DNA from: Polynucleobacter sp. JS-JIR-II-50
Lineage (GTDB): Bacteria > Pseudomonadota > Gammaproteobacteria > Burkholderiales > Burkholderiaceae
NCBI RefSeq assembly: GCF_018687895.1
Contig: NZ_CP061307.1
Span: forward strand, 186,001 to 250,000
Length of the DNA: 64,000 nt
Reading direction: 5' to 3'
Each line of letters begins with the position of its first letter. Position 1 is the stretch's first letter. Of this stretch, positions 28,587 to 38,360 are shown piece after piece. Made by a program: the position numbers and the translations under genes. The notes under the pieces are model-generated. The model saw only the letters and a list, made by a program, of their open reading frames with translations. It searched no databases and had not been told where the DNA came from.

Positions 28587-29114
28587 TTATAAAGCGGATT
28601 TAATTGCACTTCTGATGTCATCTTCGCTTATCTTACCTAATTTGCTATAGCTAGCCTTACCCTTGGCATTGATGATGATGGTGTAAGGAAGGGCGCCTTG
28701 GGAATTTCCTAGTTGCTTAGAAAGATTGCTACCTTCAAGACCGCCAATCATAATCGGATAGCTCACTCGTGTTTTTGAAAGAAATTCACGAATATTAGAG
28801 GGTGAATCGATACCAATACCGACAAATAAGACATTTTGCTGCAAAAACTCTTGCTGAAGCTGGTCTAAAGTGGGCATTTCTTCAACGCATGGGGGGCACC
28901 AGGAGGCCCAAAAGTTCACCACCAGCACTTTTCCTTGCCATTTTTGGGTGTCGACTGTTTTTCCATCCGGCGTTTGCCAAGAATTGGCAAAAAATGCTTT
29001 CACAGCAGGATCGCTGGCCAAGCCACTTTTATAAATCCATTGAGAAGTTAGTACGCCTCCAAGGAGTGCTAAAAGACTAATTGCGACGATGATGATTAAT
29101 TGTCTACGGTTCAT
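28587..29114 (-). CDS. TlpA/ResA-like membrane-anchored thiol-disulphide oxidoreductase
   Basis: Periplasmic thioredoxin-fold protein, tethered by an N-terminal membrane helix (LIIIVAISLLALLGGVLTS). The active site is WASWCPPC, followed by the conserved GIDSPSNIREFL and the cis-Pro region GALPYTIIINAKG. 175 residues. Such proteins reduce disulphides, often in cytochrome c maturation. Divergent from mpl with 26 nt between the start codons. Confidence 0.9.
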   Translation of the reverse strand: MNRRQLIIIVAISLLALLGGVLTSQWIYKSGLASDPAVKAFFANSWQTPDGKTVDTQKWQGKVLVVNFWASWCPPCVEEMPTLDQLQQEFLQQNVLFVGIGIDSPSNIREFLSKTRVSYPIMIGGLEGSNLSKQLGNSQGALPYTIIINAKGKASYSKLGKISEDDIRSAIKSAL

Positions 29115-29140
29115 TGCAACTCCTTCGCTAAAATTCGCTA

Positions 29141-30541
29141 ATGCATATACATATCTTGGGCATTTGCGGTACTTTCATGGGCGGCATTGCCGCAATCGCG
29201 AGGCAGGCTGGACACCGCGTTACTGGTTGTGATGCCAACGTGTATCCACCAATGAGTACGCAACTTGAAGCCCAAGGCATCGAACTGATTGAGGGATTCT
29301 CACCTGATCAATTATCTCAGTTTGAGACCATGCCTGATTTATTCGTGATTGGCAATGTGGTTTCTCGCGGCAATCCATTGATGGAAGCAATTCTGAATCA
29401 AGGGCTACCCTATATCTCTGGGCCACAATGGTTAGGCGAGCAAGTTTTGTATGGACGACATGTTCTGGCCGTAGCGGGTACGCATGGCAAGACAACTACT
29501 TCAGCTATGTTGACTTGGATTTTGGAATTCAACGGTTACAAGCCTGGTTATCTCATTGGTGGTGTTCCTCTGAATTTCACGGTATCTGCACGTTTAGGTG
29601 AAAGTAAATATTTTGTTATTGAAGCTGATGAATATGACACTGCTTTCTTTGATAAGCGCAGTAAGTTTGTTCACTACCGACCACGTACTGCGCTGTTGAA
29701 TAACTTGGAGTTTGATCACGCCGATATTTTTGCTGATCTTGCGGCAATCGAAACTCAATTTCATCATTTAGTGCGCACTGTTCCTGGTGATGGTTTATTG
29801 GTCGTAAATGGTGAGGAGCCCGCATTGGCGAGCGTGATCACGCGTGGTGCTTGGGCGCCTGTAGAGCGGTTCGGACAAGAACTCACAAACGAATGGTCTT
29901 TGATTGCTCAGGAGGCTGATGGCTTCATTGTGCGCAAGGTAGGTGAAGCAGTGGCCACTGTGAAGTGGGCGCCTGATTCTGGTGTGATGGGTAGACATAA
30001 CCAACTGAATGCACTTGCGGCGATTGCTTGCGCAAATCATATTGGCATATCGCCAGCAGATTCTGCACGTGCATTGGCAGAATTTAAGAATGTAAAGCGT
30101 CGCCTGGAAACGATTGGTGTTGTAAATGACATCACGGTCTATGATGATTTTGCCCACCATCCAACCGCGATCACGACTACAGTTGATGGTCTTCGGCGCC
30201 GTGTTGGTAAAGCACGTATCTTGGCGGTACTGGAGCCACGTTCAAATACGATGAAGCTCGGTGTGATGAAAGCCCAACTTCCTGGAAGCCTGGAAGCCGT
30301 TGATAAAGTGTTTGCCTATGGTGCTAATACCGGCAAGGAATCATTGGGCTGGGATTTGGCAGAAGTCTTATCCCCTCTCAATACAAGCGAGCAAGGCAAG
30401 GCACATGCCTTTGATGAACTTGAGGAATTAGTAAAGGCCGTTGCGCATGAGGCTCAGCCTGGCGATCATATTTTGGTAATGAGTAATGGCGGGTTCGGTG
30501 GCGTGCATCAGAAAATATTAAAAGCTATTTCGGCGCAGTAA
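29141..30541 (+). CDS. mpl: UDP-MurNAc:L-Ala-gamma-D-Glu-meso-DAP ligase
   Basis: Recycles the murein tripeptide by ligating it to UDP-MurNAc. 466 residues of the Mur ligase fold: N-terminal MHIHILGICGTFMGGIAAIA (characteristic Mpl start), ATP site AGTHGKTTTSAMLTW, and EADEYDTAFFDKRSKFVHY. The last domain carries YDDFAHHPTAI and LEPRSNTM. It complements the AmpD-type amidase at 17.3 kb and the MtgA at 35.2 kb in the peptidoglycan cycle. Confidence 0.95.
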   Translation: MHIHILGICGTFMGGIAAIARQAGHRVTGCDANVYPPMSTQLEAQGIELIEGFSPDQLSQFETMPDLFVIGNVVSRGNPLMEAILNQGLPYISGPQWLGEQVLYGRHVLAVAGTHGKTTTSAMLTWILEFNGYKPGYLIGGVPLNFTVSARLGESKYFVIEADEYDTAFFDKRSKFVHYRPRTALLNNLEFDHADIFADLAAIETQFHHLVRTVPGDGLLVVNGEEPALASVITRGAWAPVERFGQELTNEWSLIAQEADGFIVRKVGEAVATVKWAPDSGVMGRHNQLNALAAIACANHIGISPADSARALAEFKNVKRRLETIGVVNDITVYDDFAHHPTAITTTVDGLRRRVGKARILAVLEPRSNTMKLGVMKAQLPGSLEAVDKVFAYGANTGKESLGWDLAEVLSPLNTSEQGKAHAFDELEELVKAVAHEAQPGDHILVMSNGGFGGVHQKILKAISAQ

Positions 30542-30571
30542 AAAAATACAAGTAAATACAGAAAGCAAATC

Positions 30572-31306
30572 ATGGGCGATAGATTGAAAGACAAAGTAGC
30601 CATCATTACCGGCGCTGCAAAGGGTATTGGTTTTGCTACTGCTCAGCGTTTTGCAGAAGAAGGCGCAAAGGTCATCATTACGGATATTAGCCTGGAGGCT
30701 GTTGATAGCGCGGCTGAAAAAACGCCTAATGCCGAAGGCTACGCCATGAATGTCACTGATCGCGCTAGCATTCAGTCAGTCGTAGATCAGGTAATGCAAA
30801 AGCACGGACGGATTGATATCTTGATTAACAACGCTGGCATTACTCAAGATGCACGCTTAATTAAGATGACCGAAGCACAGTTCGATACCGTGATTGATGT
30901 CAATCTGAAGGGTGTATTCAATTGCACTCAGTTAATCGTGCCGCATATGCTGGAAGCGGGCTCTGGCGCAGTGGTCAATGCATCAAGCGTTGTGGGGCTC
31001 TATGGCAATTTTGGCCAAACCAATTACTCAGCTACTAAATTTGGAGTAATTGGTTTTACAAAAACATGGGCACGTGAATTAGGATCCAAAGGCATTCGAG
31101 TCAATGCGGTGTGCCCAGGTTTTATTGCCACTGAAATGGTCATGGCCATGCCAGCAAATATTGTGCAAGACATTGAAAAGCGTAGTTGGCTTGGTCGTCT
31201 AGGCACCCCAATAGAAATGGCAAATGTGTATTTATTCTTAGCGAGCGATGAGGCAAGCTATGTCAATGGAGTGGCATTAGAGGCCAGCGGCGGGATCTCG
31301 CTCTAA
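30572..31306 (+). CDS. FabG-like short-chain dehydrogenase/reductase
   Basis: NAD(P)H-dependent reductase, probably of 3-oxoacyl thioesters. 244 residues: cofactor loop [23 protein letters not shown], catalytic Ser at ASSVVG and the YSATK pair, and the C-terminal [12 protein letters not shown] as in FabG. It is not in a fatty-acid operon here (the neighbours are mpl and an RNase II-like gene), so it may be a FabG paralogue used for another substrate; for that reason no symbol is given. Confidence 0.85.
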   Translation: MGDRLKDKVAIITGAAKGIGFATAQRFAEEGAKVIITDISLEAVDSAAEKTPNAEGYAMNVTDRASIQSVVDQVMQKHGRIDILINNAGITQDARLIKMTEAQFDTVIDVNLKGVFNCTQLIVPHMLEAGSGAVVNASSVVGLYGNFGQTNYSATKFGVIGFTKTWARELGSKGIRVNAVCPGFIATEMVMAMPANIVQDIEKRSWLGRLGTPIEMANVYLFLASDEASYVNGVALEASGGISL

Positions 31307-31308
31307 GC

Positions 31309-33360
31309 ATGAATCTTTTATACGAAGAAGGTGGCGATATTAAGATCGCCACAGTCCAGTCTGCTTCAGGGGCTGGAGATGCAGAGTCTTGGCAAGCCAC
31401 CAGCCTTTCTGGAAAAAAGATCAAGCTCAAGGCCAAAGAGGTATGGCTGCGTTTTGAAAAGCCAGAAGCTCAAATGACTATGGATGAAGCCAACACACTC
31501 ACTGCTGATATTGATTTGCAGCTCCTTTGGGACTGTGCGCCTGATGAAGAGTTTGGCTTGGTTGATGTGGCGCATGAGTACTTTGGCTCACAAGCGAGCA
31601 TTCCGCAGCAAGTTGCTCTGGCAATTGCCTTGCAAGGTGCACCAGTATTTTTCCGTCGCAAAGGGCGCGGTCGCTTTCAGAGGGCGCCACTAGAGCAGTT
31701 GCAGGCTGGATTGGCTGCTTTAGAGCGCAAGCAAAAAGAGCTCGAACAGCAATCCGTTTGGCAGCAAGAGTTGGTTGCTGGCATCTTCCCTGAAATGCTG
31801 AAGTCTTCAGCTAAGCAGTTACTTTTTTCTCCTGATAAAAATACCTCTGCATACAAGGCATTAGTAGCTGCTTGTACCGAGACCGGAGAATCTTCTGCGC
31901 AACTGATGATTCGTTGCGGTGCTATTGACTCTCCTTTGGCGTATCACCAGGGCTTGTTCCTGAAGGCGCATTTTCCGAATGGTGCAGATCACAATTCAGC
32001 GATCGAGGTCAATCAAGATTCTTATGCTGCTGCAGTTGCTGAGTTGCCGCTTGCAGATGTGCAAGCATTCTCCATTGATGATTCGGGTACCACGGAGATT
32101 GATGATGCTCTATCCGTTACAGTAATTGAGGGCGGGCATCGAGTAGGTATTCATATCGCCGCTCCTGGATTAGCAATTTCAAAAGATGATCCATTAGATC
32201 AAGTAGCCCGTAATCGAATGTCCACGGTGTACTTTCCGGGTGACAAAATTACGATGCTGCCCGATTCAGTAATTGAGCAATTTTCATTAGATGAGGGCAT
32301 GCCTAGACCGGCCTTATCGATCTATGTTGATATTGATGCTGAAGGCGTTGCTAATCGAGCGAGCTTGCAGATGCGTGCCGAGATGGTGCCGATGGCCGCC
32401 AATTTGCGCCTGGAAAATATTGAGCACCTCGTAAGCGAAGAGAGTCTGCTTGATGAGGACGCTAATTACCCTTACCGTAAAGAGTTGGCGACCTTATGGC
32501 AGGCTGCCAAACTACTTCATGCGGGTCGTCAAGAAAAGCGCGTAGCAAATGGTTTGCGTGCTGAGCAGTTAGGTGTCATAGATCCAAATGCCCTGGCAAG
32601 AGACTTTCATTTTCAGATTCAAGATGTTGATGGGGTACAGCGTGTAGAAATCACCCCACGTCAACGCGGTTCTATTTTGGATACGATTGTTGCTGAGTGG
32701 ATGATTTTCTGTAATAGCGCCTCAGGACAGCTTCTAGCAGATCATGGCCTTCCTGGACTATTCAGAACTCAAAAGGGTTGGGGTCCATTGCGCACCCGGA
32801 TGCAAACGACCCCTGGACCTCATGAAGGCCTTGGTTTGGACTATTACGCCTGGTGTACATCTCCTTTACGTCGGTATTCTGATTTGGTAAATCAATGGCA
32901 ATTAATTGCGCTGGCAAAGCATGGCGTCACCGCCAAGATGGTTGCCCCATTCCCGCCGAGAGACGCTACCTTGATGGGTATTGCTGCTGACTTTGAATCT
33001 TGCTATCAAGCTTATGGCGAGTTCCAAGATCGATTGGAGAAGTACTGGTGCTTGCGTTGGATCATTCAAGATGCTGAATCGAAAACGGTACATGTCCGCC
33101 ATTTAAAAGAGGGTATGTCTAGAGTGGAGTTAGTACCTCTTCATCTACCTATCCCTGAATTGGCAACCCATCCGCGCATGACCCGTGCGGAAGTGGTGAT
33201 CGCAGATGTAGATTTGCTGCAGCTAAGTGCTGGCGTTCGTGTGTTGGAGATCGAGGCAAAAATTGAATCTCCCGAAAAAACTTCGACTGATCAGGCTGCC
33301 GAGCAGGCTCCAGAGCAAGTGGTTTCGGATAATCCCAAAGAAGATGCTAGCCCAGATTAA
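31309..33360 (+). CDS. RNase II-family exoribonuclease-like protein
   Basis: Contains the RNB catalytic domain of RNase II/R, 3'-to-5' hydrolytic exoribonucleases. 683 residues. The metal-binding stretch reads SIDDSGTTEIDDALSV, compared with IDSASTEDMDDA in E. coli RNase II: one of the four Asp positions is Glu here. Later YYAWCTSPLRRYSDLVNQWQ matches the conserved RNB end. The N-terminus (first 200 residues) is not a clear cold-shock domain, and there is no lysine-rich RNase R tail. It starts two nt after the SDR stop and overlaps the TonB-like gene by 17 nt. Confidence 0.85.
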   Translation: MNLLYEEGGDIKIATVQSASGAGDAESWQATSLSGKKIKLKAKEVWLRFEKPEAQMTMDEANTLTADIDLQLLWDCAPDEEFGLVDVAHEYFGSQASIPQQVALAIALQGAPVFFRRKGRGRFQRAPLEQLQAGLAALERKQKELEQQSVWQQELVAGIFPEMLKSSAKQLLFSPDKNTSAYKALVAACTETGESSAQLMIRCGAIDSPLAYHQGLFLKAHFPNGADHNSAIEVNQDSYAAAVAELPLADVQAFSIDDSGTTEIDDALSVTVIEGGHRVGIHIAAPGLAISKDDPLDQVARNRMSTVYFPGDKITMLPDSVIEQFSLDEGMPRPALSIYVDIDAEGVANRASLQMRAEMVPMAANLRLENIEHLVSEESLLDEDANYPYRKELATLWQAAKLLHAGRQEKRVANGLRAEQLGVIDPNALARDFHFQIQDVDGVQRVEITPRQRGSILDTIVAEWMIFCNSASGQLLADHGLPGLFRTQKGWGPLRTRMQTTPGPHEGLGLDYYAWCTSPLRRYSDLVNQWQLIALAKHGVTAKMVAPFPPRDATLMGIAADFESCYQAYGEFQDRLEKYWCLRWIIQDAESKTVHVRHLKEGMSRVELVPLHLPIPELATHPRMTRAEVVIADVDLLQLSAGVRVLEIEAKIESPEKTSTDQAAEQAPEQVVSDNPKEDASPD

Positions 33361-34231
33361 ATCGCTGGAGTTTCCTTGTCCTGAAGGGCTTGGTAAGGCT
33401 TTGCGTTATTTGCGAGGCGCTTGGAGTCGCCATCCATTTCGGTTTGCCCTGTGCGCTTCGCTACTGATCCACATTCTTTTTTTATCTTTCCGCTGGGGTG
33501 TGGGAGAGATCCAGAACCGCAGACTCAATACCCCACTGAGCGTGGTTTTAGTAAACGCTAGCAATAAAACGCCACCTCAAAAAGCGAATAAGTTGGCCCA
33601 AGCAGATTTACAGGGTGGTGGCAAAACAGAAAATCAAGAAGCCACCGCAACGCATCGCGCCAGATTGGGTGCTGAGGCTAGGCTCGAGGTTTTAGAAAAA
33701 CAGCAAAAGGAAATGCTCGCAAAGTTGGACGAGCAGCGCACTCGTTCAGGTGGTCGCAAGAGTGGCGATGAACAAAAAATTACACCCCAATTAAATTCTT
33801 TAGAAGCTGAGTTAGCCAAACGCTTGCAAGCTGACGGCAAAGAGCCTAGACGTAAAGTGTTGACTGGAGCCAATACCAAAGCAGTCACGTTTGCGCATTA
33901 TTACGATGCGATGCGTCAAAAGATTGAGGCTTACGGTAGCGCTTTTTTCCCAAGGGCGAGCGGACATCCCTTGTACGGCAGTCTAGTCATCGTCGTTAGT
34001 GTTGATAACCAAGGCAGAATCACTACAAATGCTCAAGGCAAGGATGGGCTCTCGGTTGGTCGTAGTTCTGGCAATCCTGAATTGGACCGCCAGGCGCTGG
34101 CAATTGTGAGAGCCTCCGCACCATTTGGTCCTTTCCCTTCTGAAATGCGTAATCAAATCGATGTCTTAGATTGGATCTCTACCTTTGAGTTCACGCGTGA
34201 TGGTGTCGATCGCCTAGAACTACGTCATTAA
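33344..34231 (+). CDS. TonB-like energy transducer protein
   Basis: Inner-membrane protein with a periplasmic C-terminus. About 295 residues: a membrane segment FALCASLLIHILFLSF near residue 40, a long Gln/Glu/Lys-rich coiled-coil-like part (about 90-170), and a C-terminal TonB-like fold (YGSLVIVVSVDNQGRI, then ELDRQALAIVRASAPFGPFP). I start at the ATG at 33344, inside the end of the RNase II-like gene; the longer frame upstream is in a different reading frame of that gene. No ExbB/ExbD is nearby, as often for this subgroup, so the energy partner is unknown. Confidence 0.82.
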   Translation: MLAQIKSLEFPCPEGLGKALRYLRGAWSRHPFRFALCASLLIHILFLSFRWGVGEIQNRRLNTPLSVVLVNASNKTPPQKANKLAQADLQGGGKTENQEATATHRARLGAEARLEVLEKQQKEMLAKLDEQRTRSGGRKSGDEQKITPQLNSLEAELAKRLQADGKEPRRKVLTGANTKAVTFAHYYDAMRQKIEAYGSAFFPRASGHPLYGSLVIVVSVDNQGRITTNAQGKDGLSVGRSSGNPELDRQALAIVRASAPFGPFPSEMRNQIDVLDWISTFEFTRDGVDRLELRH

Positions 34232-34287
34232 TAGCATTTAAAAAGTTTACTAACTCAGTTTACAAATTCGCTTATTCTGTAGTCATC

Positions 34288-35193
34288 ATGAGTTCTAACG
34301 ATTCCGCCTCCTTACACACCGATCTAAGCCTTTTTGCTGGTGTGGATGTCTATGCGGTTGCGGGCAATCCGATTTCTCACAGCAGATCCCCAGCAATACA
34401 CCAGCGGTTTGCGGAACAAGCAAATCAACGGATGCACTATGGCCGTCTTCAGCCGGAGATAGGTTCGTTTGCTCCAGTAGCCAAATCTTTTTTTGCCGCT
34501 GGCGGTAAAGGCATGAATGTCACTGTGCCTTTTAAGCTGGATGCTCAAAACCTGGCGGATGTATTAACACCGCGAGCGCAATTGGCTGGCGCTGTGAATA
34601 CTTTATGGAAAACAGAAGGCAAAATTTTTGGTGACAACACCGATGGTGCTGGTCTAGTGCGTGATTTACTGGCTCAAGGTATTGCGCTGCATAGCGCTCG
34701 CATTTTATTAATCGGCGCTGGCGGGGCCGCACGGGGCGTGATTGGCCCTTTGCTGGAACAATCCCCTAAGTCCCTCATCATTGCTAATCGTTCCAGCGCA
34801 AAGGCAAATGAGTTGGTAAAGCTATTTGCAGATTTAGCCGGCTCTAAGGAGGTGGCCCTAGAATCGCGCACCTTGGCTGATTTAGAGGATGTTGCAAAAA
34901 CTCAGTATCCATTTGATTTGGTGATCAATGCCACAGCTGCTGGTTTAACCGATGAGTCCCCATTGACGCCTGAAGCGGTAGCTAATATTTTTGTGCCCAG
35001 CTCTTTCGCTTATGACATGGTCTACGGCAAAACTACCGCCTTCATGCAGCAGGCCTTACAAAGAGGTGCTCGCGTGAGTGATGGTCTTGGAATGTTGGTT
35101 GAGCAGGCGGCCGATGCATTCTTGCTATGGCGGGGCGCGCAATTAGCGACTGCGATTGACCCCCGGGCAGTCTTAGCAGAGTTACGCAGTTAA
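34288..35193 (+). CDS. aroE: Shikimate dehydrogenase
   Basis: NADP-dependent reduction of 3-dehydroshikimate. 301 residues, slightly long because of about 20 extra N-terminal residues. The core has GNPISHSRSPAIH, NVTVPFK with the catalytic Lys, DNTDGAGLVRDL, and the NADP loop IGAGGAARGVI. The pathway partner aroQ is 6 kb away. Ten nt upstream of mtgA, an arrangement common in Burkholderiales. Confidence 0.95.
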   Translation: MSSNDSASLHTDLSLFAGVDVYAVAGNPISHSRSPAIHQRFAEQANQRMHYGRLQPEIGSFAPVAKSFFAAGGKGMNVTVPFKLDAQNLADVLTPRAQLAGAVNTLWKTEGKIFGDNTDGAGLVRDLLAQGIALHSARILLIGAGGAARGVIGPLLEQSPKSLIIANRSSAKANELVKLFADLAGSKEVALESRTLADLEDVAKTQYPFDLVINATAAGLTDESPLTPEAVANIFVPSSFAYDMVYGKTTAFMQQALQRGARVSDGLGMLVEQAADAFLLWRGAQLATAIDPRAVLAELRS

Positions 35194-35202
35194 TTTGCCC
35201 TG

Positions 35203-35958
35203 ATGCGCTGGCTTCTATATCCAGTGAAATGTTTGCTCGCAGGATTTATCGCCATGCAAATCTTTTTCGCCTTGCAGATTGCTTTGTGGATTAGCTTGGA
35301 TCCCAGTAGCACTGCATTTCAGAGGGCTGAGCGTTGGCGCTTATGTACTTGGCATTGGACCTGCCCAGTGCAATCTCATTGGGTGTCTTATGACAAGATC
35401 TCGAATAATGTAAAACGTGCTGTTTTAGTCAGCGAAGACGATATCTTCTTTCAACACAAGGGTGTGCGGGTAGAGGATATGCAGAAGGCTTGGCAGAAAA
35501 ATCAACAGCAAAACCAGCAAAAAACCCAAGCAGGGAATAAATCCAAAATAGCGTTACGCGGTGGATCCACGATTACCCAGCAATTAGCAAAAAACTTATT
35601 TCTTTCTTCAGAGCAACACTATTTGCGCAAGGGCCAGGAGCTAATCATCGCCGGGCTCTTGGAGTTGATACTTTCTAAGCAGCGATTGTTTGAGATTTAT
35701 CTGAATTCTGTAGAGTGGGGGGAGGGCATTTTTGGAATTGGTGCTGCTTCTCAGCATTATTTCGCTACAAGTCCAGCAACCCTAGATCGGGACCAAGCTG
35801 CTGCTCTAGCTTCAGCGCTGCCAGCACCAAAGTGTTTTGATAAGCAACAGTATTGCCGTCGAGGCAGTATTAATTATTCCGCTCGCCAAGAATTTGTCTT
35901 GGAAAATATGGATAGAGTTGCCTTGGCGCCTTACCCAAAGAGTGGTTCGGGTAAATAA
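35203..35958 (+). CDS. mtgA: Monofunctional peptidoglycan glycosyltransferase
   Basis: Polymerises lipid II glycan chains without a transpeptidase domain. 251 residues: N-terminal membrane anchor (LLAGFIAMQIFFALQIALW), GT51 motifs SEDDIFFQHKGVR (catalytic Glu), RGGSTITQQLAKNLFLS, RKGQELIIAGLLE and EIYLNSVEWGEGIFGIG. An extra Gln/Asn-rich insertion (about residues 105-118, NQQQNQQKTQ) lies between the first and second motifs. Follows aroE closely. Confidence 0.95.
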   Translation: MRWLLYPVKCLLAGFIAMQIFFALQIALWISLDPSSTAFQRAERWRLCTWHWTCPVQSHWVSYDKISNNVKRAVLVSEDDIFFQHKGVRVEDMQKAWQKNQQQNQQKTQAGNKSKIALRGGSTITQQLAKNLFLSSEQHYLRKGQELIIAGLLELILSKQRLFEIYLNSVEWGEGIFGIGAASQHYFATSPATLDRDQAAALASALPAPKCFDKQQYCRRGSINYSARQEFVLENMDRVALAPYPKSGSGK

Positions 35959-35975
35959 TTCCTTGTTTTACTTAA

Positions 35976-36821
35976 CTATTTGTTTGCAGCAGCTCGAAGT
36001 GCATCCCGAGTACTCATGGCAACGACTCTAGCCGCGTCAGCAAAATCAGCGCCTGAACTGGCATACAGAATCGCTCGAGAAGAATTGATGATCATCCCTG
36101 TGCCTGGCTTGCCGGTTATTTTTCCTGCACTGACAGTGGCATCGATATCGCCACCCTGAGCGCCAATCCCTGGAATCAATAAGGGCATATCACCAACAAT
36201 AGTGCGTACCTTGGCAATTTCTTCTGGGAAAGTGGCGCCAACTACCAGACTGATCTGATCAGAACTATTCCACTGTTCTGCAGCCAGTTTGGCCACATGC
36301 AGATAAAGAGGCTCGCCATTGGGTGCCACATTCAGGAACTGCAAATCGGACCCGCCAGGGTTGGATGTGCGGCAGAGCACAATAACTCCTTTGCCTGCGT
36401 GCTTTAGGTAGGGCTCGATTGTGTCAAAGCCCATGTATGGATTCACGGTTACTGCATCAGCGCCATAGCGATCAAAGGCCTCCAGGGCGTAATGGTCGGC
36501 AGTGCTGCCGATATCTCCACGTTTGGAATCCAGGATGACTGGGATGTGGGGATATTTATCTTTGAGGTGCTTGATCAGTTTTTCTAGTTGAGCCTCCGCT
36601 CTTTGGGAGGCAAAGTAAGCAAATTGAGGCTTGAAGGCGCAGACCAAATCCGCGGTCGCATCAGCGATTTCTCGGCAGAACTCATAGATACCCTCGGCAT
36701 TCCCTTGTAAGGAGGGGGGCAGGCGCTTTGGGTCTGGGTCAAAACCAACACACAGCATGCTGCCTTGGGAAGCCCATGCGGACTGGAGTTGCTGGTTAAA
36801 GGTATTTGAGCGAGAGTTCAT
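35976..36821 (-). CDS. pyrF: Orotidine 5'-phosphate decarboxylase (type 2)
   Basis: Last step of UMP synthesis. 281 residues of the longer type 2 family (not the 230-residue E. coli type): [13 protein letters not shown], the catalytic [28 protein letters not shown], and [11 protein letters not shown]. Convergent with mtgA. Stands alone here, apart from the pyrR-pyrB genes at 62.8 kb. Confidence 0.95.
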   Translation of the reverse strand: MNSRSNTFNQQLQSAWASQGSMLCVGFDPDPKRLPPSLQGNAEGIYEFCREIADATADLVCAFKPQFAYFASQRAEAQLEKLIKHLKDKYPHIPVILDSKRGDIGSTADHYALEAFDRYGADAVTVNPYMGFDTIEPYLKHAGKGVIVLCRTSNPGGSDLQFLNVAPNGEPLYLHVAKLAAEQWNSSDQISLVVGATFPEEIAKVRTIVGDMPLLIPGIGAQGGDIDATVSAGKITGKPGTGMIINSSRAILYASSGADFADAARVVAMSTRDALRAAANK

Positions 36822-36894
36822 TGGATTTGGCTTATTTTAGTGAAACTGTCATGCCCTATAGGATAAACTAGCGCACATTCCTTAGGAGTTCACC

Positions 36895-37860
36895 ATGATC
36901 AACTTGTTCGTCCTGCAAAATGGCCGCCTCTCTCAAGAGCAAGTCGAAGATCGCAATGAATTGTTGCAATATGCCAATCCTATTTGGATTGACGTGGTTG
37001 ATCCAGAAGAAGAGGAATTAATTTGGATTAAAGAGGCATTTGGCGTACTTTTGCCTGAGTTAGATGACTTGGGCGACTTAGAAGCATCTGCGCGTTATTT
37101 TGAAGCAGATGATGGCCATCTCCACATCCGTACTGATTTCTTATTGGACGAAGAAGAAACCTCTCGCAACGTTCGAGTAGCGTTTGTTCTGACCAAGCAA
37201 GTATTGTTCTCAATTCATGACGAAGATTTGCCAGTGTTCCGTTTGGTTCGCTTGCGTGCGCGTTTGCGTCCTGGTTCAGTGAGCAATGCTAAAGATGTAT
37301 TGCTGGATTTGTACTCAACAGATGCTGAGTATTCTGCCGATGCTTTGGAAGAGGTTTATGAAAACCTGGAGCAAGCTGGTAAACGAGTCTTGCAAGATGA
37401 CATCAATGATGCTGACGCAGAGCAAGTCCTCGAAACTATTGCCAAAGAGGAGGATACCAACGGACGTATTCGTCGTAATGTGATGGATACCCGCAGAGCC
37501 TTATCGTTCCTCATGCGCAGCAAGTTACTCTCTGATGAGCAGCAAGAAGAAGCGCGTCAAATTTTGCGCGATATTGATTCCTTGGAAAACCATACCGCCT
37601 TCTTATTCGACAAGATTAACTTCTTGATGGATGCTACCGTCGGTTTCATTAACTTGAACCAATCCAAGATCATCAAGATCTTCTCGGTGGTATCCGTAGC
37701 CTTAATGCCGCCAACTTTGCTTGCAAGTATTTGGGGTATGAACTACAAGCATATGCCTGAGTTAGATGCGACTTGGGGTTATCCAATGGCGATTGTTGCA
37801 ATGGTAATCTCTGCAATCATTCCACTCTGGTATTTCCACAGCAAAGGCTGGATGAAGTAA
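36895..37860 (+). CDS. corA: CorA-family magnesium transporter
   Basis: Pentameric Mg2+ channel of the inner membrane. 321 residues: a long acidic cytoplasmic part, then two C-terminal membrane helices (IFSVVSVALMPPTLLASIW and the final segment MAIVAMVISAIIPLWYF) separated by the signature YGMN-type loop GMNYKHMPE. AGGAG before the ATG. Divergent from pyrF, convergent with pncC. Confidence 0.95.
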   Translation: MINLFVLQNGRLSQEQVEDRNELLQYANPIWIDVVDPEEEELIWIKEAFGVLLPELDDLGDLEASARYFEADDGHLHIRTDFLLDEEETSRNVRVAFVLTKQVLFSIHDEDLPVFRLVRLRARLRPGSVSNAKDVLLDLYSTDAEYSADALEEVYENLEQAGKRVLQDDINDADAEQVLETIAKEEDTNGRIRRNVMDTRRALSFLMRSKLLSDEQQEEARQILRDIDSLENHTAFLFDKINFLMDATVGFINLNQSKIIKIFSVVSVALMPPTLLASIWGMNYKHMPELDATWGYPMAIVAMVISAIIPLWYFHSKGWMK

Positions 37861-37880
37861 TTGGCAGTCTGGATTTGCGC

Positions 37881-38360
37881 TTAACTTCTGAGTAGTGCAA
37901 TGAACTCAGTCAGCGCAAATTCGGTTGCTTGCTGCCTTACCGCTTGACGATCACCGTCAAAATGTATGGTTTTAGTGAGGGTTTGATTCTCGGTTGCCCA
38001 GCCAAAACAGACTGTGCCTACGGGCTTCTCAATGGTCCCGCCTGATGGCCCGGCAATCCCGGTAATGGAAATAGCCACGTTGCTTCTTGAATTGATCCGC
38101 GCACCTTCAGCCATGGCCTTGGCCACTGGCTCGCTGACAGCCCCATGGGACTCAATTAACTGGGCTGGGACATCCAGACACTCCATTTTCGCCTCATTGC
38201 TGTAAGTAATGTAGCCACGCTCGAACCACTCGCTTGAGCCCGCAAGTTCAGTCAGAGTGGCGGATACAAGACCACCAGTACAGGATTCCGCGAGCGATAC
38301 CGTCCAATTTCTGGAAAGTAAAATCTCAGCTAAGGTTTTGGTGAGATCGGTTGAGTTCAT
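37881..38360 (-). CDS. pncC: Nicotinamide-nucleotide amidohydrolase (CinA C-terminal type)
   Basis: Deamidates NMN to nicotinic acid mononucleotide in the pyridine nucleotide cycle. 159 residues, only the CinA C-terminal domain: SLAESCTGGLVSATLTE with the catalytic Ser, RGYITYSNEAKME, and ITGIAGPSGGTIEKPVGTV. Its start overlaps the pgpA stop by one base (TAATG). Last gene of thiL-pgpA-pncC. Confidence 0.93.
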   Translation of the reverse strand: MNSTDLTKTLAEILLSRNWTVSLAESCTGGLVSATLTELAGSSEWFERGYITYSNEAKMECLDVPAQLIESHGAVSEPVAKAMAEGARINSRSNVAISITGIAGPSGGTIEKPVGTVCFGWATENQTLTKTIHFDGDRQAVRQQATEFALTEFIALLRS

